NCBI GenBank assembly: GCA_913056225.1
Contig: CAJXMQ010000031.1
Location: 1 to 10,156 of the forward strand
Length of the DNA stretch: 10,156 nucleotides
Direction of reading: 5' to 3'
Origin: an uncultured Micrococcales bacterium
GTDB lineage: Bacteria > Actinomycetota > Actinomycetes > Actinomycetales > Microbacteriaceae
Of the stretch, positions 5,823 to 10,156 are shown in pieces; the first letter of the stretch is position 1, and each line of letters begins with the position of its first letter. The position numbers were made by a program, and so were the translations under genes. The notes beneath the pieces are model-generated. The model was not told the origin of the DNA. It did not search any database and saw nothing but the letters and a program-made list of their open reading frames with translations.

Positions 5823-6886
5823 GCGAGCCTCCAGCCCAATTCAACCAGCTCGCTGGCGAGCTTCTCATAGCTCTCCGGTAAAACATCCAACTCAGCCAAG
5901 CCTATCTGGGCACCCGGCGAGTGTTCCAATCTCAGGTCTTCGATGTTGACGCCAATGCTTCCTATTTCCTGCAGCAGCCTGGCAAGCTCACCCGCTTGGT
6001 CATCAACCATCACCACCACGGTTTGATATCCACGGTTTTTACCACCGTGTTTGCCCGGAATGCGGGCTGCTCCATCGTTACCGTTGGTTAGCAACTGATA
6101 AACCCCGCGCAAGCCTCCGCCATTTGCAAGAGATTCAATCTGTTCAGCCGCATCATTCATACGATCGGCAATTGACCTCATTAGTGGAGCCAGCGAATAA
6201 GCATTCTTTGACAAAATCTGAGTCCACAACTCAGGGTCGCTATTGGCAATTCGAGTCATGTCTCTCAGTCCCTGGCCTGAGAGGGAAATATCTTGAGAAT
6301 CCTGATCCAGTAACTCTGCTGCCAAAATACTGCTGAGAAGCTGGGGCAGGTGACTGGTGAGAGCCACGGCTCGGTCGTGCTGCTCATAACTCATCTCTAC
6401 AGGCGTTGCACCGGTGAGCCTGATGAGTGTGCGAAGTTTATACAAAGCCTCATTGTTTTCCTGGTCTGAACAAATTATCCAGGGGCGAGCAAAAAACAAA
6501 TCAGCCTGAGCGGCAATGGCTCCACCACGCTCTCGACCAGCCATTGGGTGACTACCTATGTAACGAGAGGTTTCTGACGTAATTTTTTGCAAATCAGAAA
6601 GCACTGAGCTTTTTACACTTGCAACATCGGTGACTATAGCTTCCGGGTGCTTTTGCAGTTCCTCGGCGACCTGTGCCGGTGTCTTATCAGGTGGCAGGCA
6701 GACAATTACTAATTCTGGCTGGTTCTGAATTGCCTCACTGCCAGCGCCATATTCAATTGCTAAACGAAGGTTTGTCTCGGAGTTGTCTTCCAGCCAGACT
6801 TCAACACCTTTTCTTTTGAGCGCGAGTCCGATAGAGGTGCCAATTAATCCAGCACCAACTATTTTGACGCTATTGAGCTCACTCAC
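5819..6886 (-). CDS. tyrA: Prephenate dehydrogenase
   Basis: A 355-residue enzyme that oxidatively decarboxylates prephenate to 4-hydroxyphenylpyruvate with NAD, the committed step to tyrosine. The N-terminal Rossmann motif GAGLIG (11-16) is followed by an acidic residue pair at the end of strand 2 (E33, D34), suggesting NAD preference. The substrate-site motif is GSHPMAGRERGG (111-122, with H113), then TSHLPQLLS (177-185, H179) and the helical-domain motif GLRDMTRIA (206-214). Residues about 288-355 form a C-terminal ACT domain (MVDDQAGELARLLQEIG, then VNIEDLRLEHSPG), which in relatives mediates feedback by aromatic amino acids. The GTG start overlaps the aroH stop by 4 bp (GTGA), so chorismate mutase and the enzyme using its product are probably translated together. 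Length and motifs are typical and nothing is missing. Confidence 0.96.
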   Translation of the reverse strand: MSELNSVKIVGAGLIGTSIGLALKRKGVEVWLEDNSETNLRLAIEYGAGSEAIQNQPELVIVCLPPDKTPAQVAEELQKHPEAIVTDVASVKSSVLSDLQKITSETSRYIGSHPMAGRERGGAIAAQADLFFARPWIICSDQENNEALYKLRTLIRLTGATPVEMSYEQHDRAVALTSHLPQLLSSILAAELLDQDSQDISLSGQGLRDMTRIANSDPELWTQILSKNAYSLAPLMRSIADRMNDAAEQIESLANGGGLRGVYQLLTNGNDGAARIPGKHGGKNRGYQTVVVMVDDQAGELARLLQEIGSIGVNIEDLRLEHSPGAQIGLAELDVLPESYEKLASELVELGWRLA

Positions 6887-7245
6887 TGTGCGAGATCCAG
6901 CCTCAGTGCCTCGGCTCCACGCAGGTAAATGTGCTTTATTTCACTTCTTGGGGTGTCAATATCGCAAGTCATCATCAAGCGAATCACTCTCGGCATGGAA
7001 CCAGTCACGTCCATTTCGATGCCACACATCAACGGCACATCACCTAGTCCCAACTCTCTTGCTGCCAAAGCCGGAAATTCACTATGGATATCCTGGGTGG
7101 CTGAGAAGTAGATAGACACCAACTGAGAGGAATCGATGTTGTTGTCGTGCATCACCTTGGTTATCAATTCTGCAGTTCGGCGGAGCAGGTGATCCCGCTC
7201 GTCTCGCTCTAGTTGGGTTGCCCCTCTGATTGCCCTGTATGCCAT
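6883..7245 (-). CDS. aroH: Chorismate mutase, AroH class
   Basis: A 120-residue enzyme converting chorismate to prephenate. It belongs to the Bacillus subtilis AroH (trimeric, pseudo alpha/beta barrel) class, not the all-helical AroQ class. Active-site residues align by eye with the B. subtilis enzyme: R7 (in IRGAT), R63 (AARELG), E77 (EMDVTG), R89 (VIRLMM), Y107 (HIYL) and R115 (ALRLDL). Conserved stretches SATQDIHSEFPA and MDVTG are also present. ATG 7245 is preceded by AGAGGG, which overlaps the end of rluB; the two genes are separated by only 2 bp. TyrA overlaps its 3' end by 4 bp. This gene order, aroH-tyrA between rluB and cmk/der, also occurs in other actinobacteria. Cytoplasmic; no allosteric domain of its own. 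Confidence 0.96.
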   Translation of the reverse strand: MAYRAIRGATQLERDERDHLLRRTAELITKVMHDNNIDSSQLVSIYFSATQDIHSEFPALAARELGLGDVPLMCGIEMDVTGSMPRVIRLMMTCDIDTPRSEIKHIYLRGAEALRLDLAQ

Positions 7246-7247
7246 GT

Positions 7248-7976
7248 CTAACCCTCTTTATTAGTCGCCGCTATCAATGCGCTGACCTCCAGCTTACCCA
7301 GCTCTCTGGCATCGCCAGGTCGGAGAGTTCCAAGTTTAATGGGGCCAAACTGTTGCCTGATCAGATCTTTTACGGGATGACCCACACTTTCAAGCATCCT
7401 TCTCACAATCCTGTTTTTCCCAGAATGCAGAGTGATTTCAACCAGCGACATTTGACTGCCGCTGTCCAATACCTTTGCCTTATCGGCCTTGATCAAACCG
7501 TCCTCTAATTCAACGCCGGACAACAGCTTGCTAATTGTGGATTGCTGCACAGTCCCGGTTACTCGTGCAACATAGACCTTGGGAACTTCAAAACTTGGAT
7601 GGGTTAGTTGATTGGCTATTTCCCCGTCATTGGTCATCAACAAAAGTCCACTGGTGTCAGCGTCCAAACGTCCTACATTGAATACACGCTCATACTGGTT
7701 GAAATAATGGCTCAGGTCTTGACGGCCCTCGTCATCGCTCATGGTGGAAATTACACCCAAAGGTTTATTGAAAGCGAGATAAAGCTTGTCGGTATCAACC
7801 TGAATTGGGCGGCCCCGAACCTCTAGTTTGTCCTTGCTTGGATCAATCCGGCTGCCTAGCTCGGTCACAACCTTGCCGTTTACTTTCACCAAACCTTTGA
7901 TTATCAATTCTTCACTAGCTCGTCTGGAGGCAACGCCAGCATGAGCCATGGCCTTTTGCAACCTCATCTCAGTCAT
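7248..7976 (-). CDS. rluB: rRNA pseudouridine synthase, RsuA/RluB family
   Basis: A 242-residue protein with an N-terminal S4 RNA-binding domain (MRLQKAMAHAGVASRRASEE, then VKVNGKVV) and a RsuA/RluB/RluE-type catalytic domain. The catalytic aspartate is D105 in VGRLDADTSGLLLMTNDG; further family motifs are YLAFNKPLGVIST (66-78) and SGKNRIVRRMLESVGHPV (185-202). By genome context and family it most likely modifies a uridine of 23S rRNA helix 89 (RluB-like), though RsuA-type 16S activity cannot be excluded. ATG 7976 is chosen because a GGAG lies 8-9 nt upstream and the S4 domain starts immediately. The frame is open further upstream, but that part lies inside scpB and looks unlike the family. 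The start overlaps the scpB stop by 8 bp. Confidence 0.94.
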   Translation of the reverse strand: MTEMRLQKAMAHAGVASRRASEELIIKGLVKVNGKVVTELGSRIDPSKDKLEVRGRPIQVDTDKLYLAFNKPLGVISTMSDDEGRQDLSHYFNQYERVFNVGRLDADTSGLLLMTNDGEIANQLTHPSFEVPKVYVARVTGTVQQSTISKLLSGVELEDGLIKADKAKVLDSGSQMSLVEITLHSGKNRIVRRMLESVGHPVKDLIRQQFGPIKLGTLRPGDARELGKLEVSALIAATNKEG

Positions 7977-8517
7977 TGATTGACTCCGCATCCGGAAGCA
8001 TCGGAGAGATCTTTGGAAGTTCCGAAAGTGAGTTGATGGCCAGTAGCTCCATCGCATAGTTGGTGGTTTCAAACAATATTGCTCCAGTGTCAGGATCTGT
8101 ATCACGATGTTCAATCAAACCCCTTGATTGCAAGGTCTTGATAGCGCTGTCAACGCTAACACCTCTGATTTGAGAAATCTGACCCCTAGAAATTGGTTGC
8201 TTATAGGCAATAATTGCCAAGGTTTCCAATGCAGCTTGGGAGAGCTTTGACGGCCCCTCGCTAGATAAAAGTTTTTGCAAACCCCAGTCGTGTCGTTGAT
8301 TCACGTAAACCCGCCAACCGCCGCCGACTTCTCTGATTTCATAGCCGCGACCATTTCCGTTGTCGTGGTGGGCTAGCTCCTCAATCAGATTCTCTATCTC
8401 CTGTTGAACACTTGCGATTGGTGCCTGCACAGCACCCGCAATGGTTACAGTGGCCAGTGGCGTTTCAGCAGCAATCAGAATCGCTTCAATTGCTGAGCGA
8501 AGCTGAGGATCACTCAT
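7969..8517 (-). CDS. scpB: Segregation and condensation protein ScpB
   Basis: A 182-residue protein that binds the kleisin ScpA and, with SMC, forms the bacterial condensin that organises and separates daughter chromosomes. Two winged-helix domains are expected. The N-terminal one includes IEAILIAAETPL (10-21) and REVGGGWRVYVN (62-73). The second holds the family signature LSQAALETLAIIAYKQPISR (92-111) and RGVSVDSAIKTLQSRGLI (118-135), with a short tail. ATG 8517 is preferred over a TTG eight codons earlier: it has a good GGAGAAG ribosome site about 7 nt upstream and makes an 8 bp overlap (ATGAGTGA) with the scpA stop, the same arrangement as at the scpB/rluB junction. Length is normal for the family. 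Confidence 0.96.
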   Translation of the reverse strand: MSDPQLRSAIEAILIAAETPLATVTIAGAVQAPIASVQQEIENLIEELAHHDNGNGRGYEIREVGGGWRVYVNQRHDWGLQKLLSSEGPSKLSQAALETLAIIAYKQPISRGQISQIRGVSVDSAIKTLQSRGLIEHRDTDPDTGAILFETTNYAMELLAINSLSELPKISPMLPDAESIND

Positions 8518-9286
8518 AATCTTCTCCAATTTGGTTCTCAAGGGAAGGTATTTCCAACAGCTCGATAACCATTGACTCTCCAGGTGATTGGGTAATTTTC
8601 ACAGACGCCTGCCTGTAAAGCTCCAACACCGCTAAAAAGCTCGCGACAATCACAGCTTTGGGTTGGTCAATTACTAGCTCAAGGAAATTCTTAGGCCCAC
8701 TTCTGAGCCTAAGCGCGATCTTTTCCGCCTGCTCTTTCACACTTACCTTGTCGCCGTGCAGATGGTCGACCGCCGGTGCTGGGTCAACACTGAGAAGGCT
8801 TTCGGCAAGTGTTGCCAGATGATAGACGTCAGTGTTGAAGGCAAGAGGTGGCTTGATGTCTTTGTATTTCTGTTCAAGACTTGCCATCCTTTGATACCTG
8901 GTTGATTCATCAAATAATCTGGTCTGCAACCAGGAGGATGCCTCTTTGAATGCTTTGTATTGCAATAGCCTCGCAAACAGCAAATCCCTGGCTTGCAGTG
9001 CCTCAACATCCTCGGAGTCAACCAATTCTCCGCGAGGTAACAGGCTGGCCAGTTTGTAATCTATAAGAGTTGCAGCCACCACTAGAAACTCGCTTGCGCT
9101 GTCCAATCCCTTTTGTTTCTCCACGGTTTTCACAAATACTAAAAACTCATCTGTCACCTTAGACAAAGCAATCTCGGTTACGTCTAGTTCATGCTTTGAA
9201 ATCAATTGCAAGAGCAGGTCGAATGGACCCTCGAAATTATCTAGCTGAAGTTGAAATTCGCCAGGTTGATCAAGCTGCAAAGCCAC
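8510..9286 (-). CDS. scpA: Segregation and condensation protein ScpA (kleisin)
   Basis: A 258-residue kleisin subunit that bridges the SMC dimer and carries ScpB. N-terminal hallmark NFEGPFDLLLQLISKHELDV (17-36), then EFLVVAATLIDYKLASLLP (66-84), and the C-terminal winged-helix region VIVASFLAVLELYRQ (212-226) with VIELLEIP near the end are typical. The start is not certain. GTG 9286, after GGGAGATGG, is chosen; TTG 9307 and TTG 9280 are alternatives. With GTG 9286 the gene overlaps parA by 17 bp. It sits between parA and scpB, the standard actinobacterial order, and overlaps scpB by 8 bp. The SMC gene itself is not in this window. The linker (about 85-180) is charged, as in other kleisins. 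Confidence 0.95.
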   Translation of the reverse strand: MALQLDQPGEFQLQLDNFEGPFDLLLQLISKHELDVTEIALSKVTDEFLVFVKTVEKQKGLDSASEFLVVAATLIDYKLASLLPRGELVDSEDVEALQARDLLFARLLQYKAFKEASSWLQTRLFDESTRYQRMASLEQKYKDIKPPLAFNTDVYHLATLAESLLSVDPAPAVDHLHGDKVSVKEQAEKIALRLRSGPKNFLELVIDQPKAVIVASFLAVLELYRQASVKITQSPGESMVIELLEIPSLENQIGEDYE

Positions 9287-10097
9287 GAGCCACCATCTCC
9301 CGCGCAACCCTGCGATAGCTCTCGGCAGCGGTTGAAGTTGGAGCGTATGAGGTGATCGGTTTCTTGGCTACCGTCGCATCCGGAAACTTCACAGTGCGAG
9401 AAATTGCTGTGTCAAAAACCTGTCCCTCAAAAGCTTCCTGCAGTCTTTCCAAAACCTCTTTTGAGTGAAGGGTTCTTGGGTCATACATGGTTGGCAATAT
9501 GCCATCTGTTTGCAAGGCAGGGTTCAGTCTTGAGCGCACCTTGTCGATTGTTTGAATCAAAAGGGCAACCCCCCTTAGGGCGAAATACTCGGTAGCCATT
9601 GGAATCATCACACCATGAGCAGCAACTAGAGCATTAACCGTAAGAAGACCAAGGGAGGGCTGGCAGTCAATCAAAATCAGGTCATAGTCGTCCAAAACTG
9701 GCTTGACTAGGTTCGCCAGGATTGATTCACGACTCATCTCACCAACCAGATGCACCTCTGCTGCACTCAAATCAATGTTTGCAGGAACCACATCCATGTT
9801 CGGGTTGTCGGTGTTTTGAATGGCATCTTTGATAGCCAGCTTGCTATCCATCATCAGGTCATAAATCGTGGTCGCATCATTTGCGTTCACACCCGTAGCG
9901 GCACTTAGCGCACCCTGTGGGTCAAAATCGATAAGCAATACTTTTCGGCCATAATCTGCAAGGGCAGCGGCAATATTAATGGTTGTGGTGGTTTTCCCAA
10001 CACCGCCTTTTTGGTTGCACATCGCGACCACTCGAGCGGGTCCGTGAGATGACAATTCCTCCGGAACCGGGAACTCTTTAGACGAAATATTTACCAC
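9270..10097 (-). CDS. ParA-family ATPase of the scp operon
   Basis: A 275-residue deviant Walker-A ATPase. After a roughly 20-residue N-terminal extension comes KGGVGKTT (30-37) with signature lysines K30 and K35, then VLLIDFDPQG (53-62, Walker A' with D57) and LILIDCQPSLG (140-150, Walker B D144). The C-terminal part reads AISRTVKFPDATVAKKPITS. No parB or centromere-like sites are adjacent, so this is probably the orphan ParA paralogue that actinobacteria keep upstream of scpA-scpB, as in mycobacteria, and not the oriC-proximal parA; its exact role in chromosome segregation or cell-cycle control is unclear. The start is GTG 10097, supported by a strong GGAGG at 10103-10107, 5 nt upstream. 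The gene begins 20 bp after the end of a likely xerD and overlaps scpA. All nucleotide-binding residues look intact. Confidence 0.92.
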   Translation of the reverse strand: MVNISSKEFPVPEELSSHGPARVVAMCNQKGGVGKTTTTINIAAALADYGRKVLLIDFDPQGALSAATGVNANDATTIYDLMMDSKLAIKDAIQNTDNPNMDVVPANIDLSAAEVHLVGEMSRESILANLVKPVLDDYDLILIDCQPSLGLLTVNALVAAHGVMIPMATEYFALRGVALLIQTIDKVRSRLNPALQTDGILPTMYDPRTLHSKEVLERLQEAFEGQVFDTAISRTVKFPDATVAKKPITSYAPTSTAAESYRRVAREMVARGFAA

Positions 10098-10117
10098 TCA
10101 AACCTCCACTCCAAAGC

Positions 10118-10156
10118 CTACCCCCGAGAACGAGGATGGGACTCCATATAAGCCTG
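10118..10156 (-). CDS. xerD: C-terminal end of a probable tyrosine recombinase XerD
   Basis: Only the last 12 codons are inside the window: QAYMESHPRSRG followed by TAG at 10120-10118. The HPR close to the C-terminus matches the usual ending of XerC/XerD recombinases, and xerD is the expected gene upstream of parA-scpA-scpB in actinobacteria. If correct, the gene continues beyond the right edge and is followed by the parA-like gene after 20 bp, probably in the same transcript. XerD with XerC resolves chromosome dimers at dif. The stretch is too short for a firm call. Confidence 0.6.
   Translation of the reverse strand, partial: QAYMESHPRSRG

Noticed and set aside
7977..8114. A longer rluB start up to 8114
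   Set aside because: The added part lies entirely within scpB and has no similarity to the S4 domain start; ATG 7976 has a ribosome site and gives the usual length.
8518..8541. TTG start for scpB at 8541
   Set aside because: ATG 8517 has a better ribosome site (GGAGAAG) and the same 8 bp overlap form as the next junction.
1..10156. Signs of a mobile island, CRISPR array, phage or defence system
   Set aside because: No transposase or phage gene, no direct-repeat array and no shift in base use was seen; the probable XerD end at the right edge belongs to the conserved chromosomal order, and the tRNA-Pro is not flanked by an integrase or a partial tRNA copy.

Overview
The window looks like chromosomal DNA from a small-genome actinobacterium, most likely a freshwater or marine Microbacteriaceae of the Luna type (Rhodoluna/Aquiluna-like). 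This is an inference from three things. The gene order xerD-parA-scpA-scpB-rluB-aroH-tyrA-cmk/der is the actinobacterial one. A GarA-type FHA protein sits beside a CDP-alcohol phosphatidyltransferase. GC content, judged by eye, is near one half and so low for the phylum, with very tight gene packing: almost no intergenic space and many 4-8 bp overlaps. No mobile element, CRISPR array, rRNA, phage gene or defence locus is visible.

Layout. Positions 1-1722 (minus strand) hold a membrane/envelope group: a DUF368 polyprenyl-phosphate transporter family protein, a CDP-alcohol phosphatidyltransferase, and the N-terminal part of a GarA-like FHA protein that runs off the left edge. At 1723-1789 there is a compact divergent promoter region with a perfect CsoR/CstR-type operator. 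It faces a lone DUF2892 (YgaP-type) membrane protein at 1790-2047 (+). At 2048-2816 lie a small cupin protein (-), tRNA-Pro(GGG) (-) and a 63-residue membrane protein (+). From 2813 to the right edge everything is on the minus strand and reads as one long operon. It starts with the very end of a probable xerD, then parA-like ATPase, scpA, scpB, rluB-type pseudouridine synthase, aroH chorismate mutase, tyrA prephenate dehydrogenase, a cmk-der fusion, and finally an L-lactate/malate dehydrogenase family gene.

How the genes fit together. The operon combines chromosome organisation (ParA-like ATPase, ScpA/ScpB kleisin subunits of SMC condensin, XerD), ribosome/RNA functions (RluB-type enzyme, Der GTPase), CMP/dCMP phosphorylation (Cmk), and two consecutive-pathway enzymes of tyrosine synthesis: AroH makes prephenate and TyrA uses it. 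Adjacent genes overlap by 4 bp (GTGA) or 8 bp (ATGASTGA-like) at four junctions and by about 17 bp at parA/scpA, which suggests translational coupling. Starts are often GTG or TTG.

I did not find a clearly new biological system. The points most worth a second look are the CsoR/CstR operator in front of a stand-alone DUF2892 gene, the dehydrogenase that carries malate-type arginine at the substrate-specificity position in an otherwise lactate-dehydrogenase-like protein, and a GarA-like N-terminus in which the usual double-threonine phosphorylation motif seems reduced to Glu-Thr.
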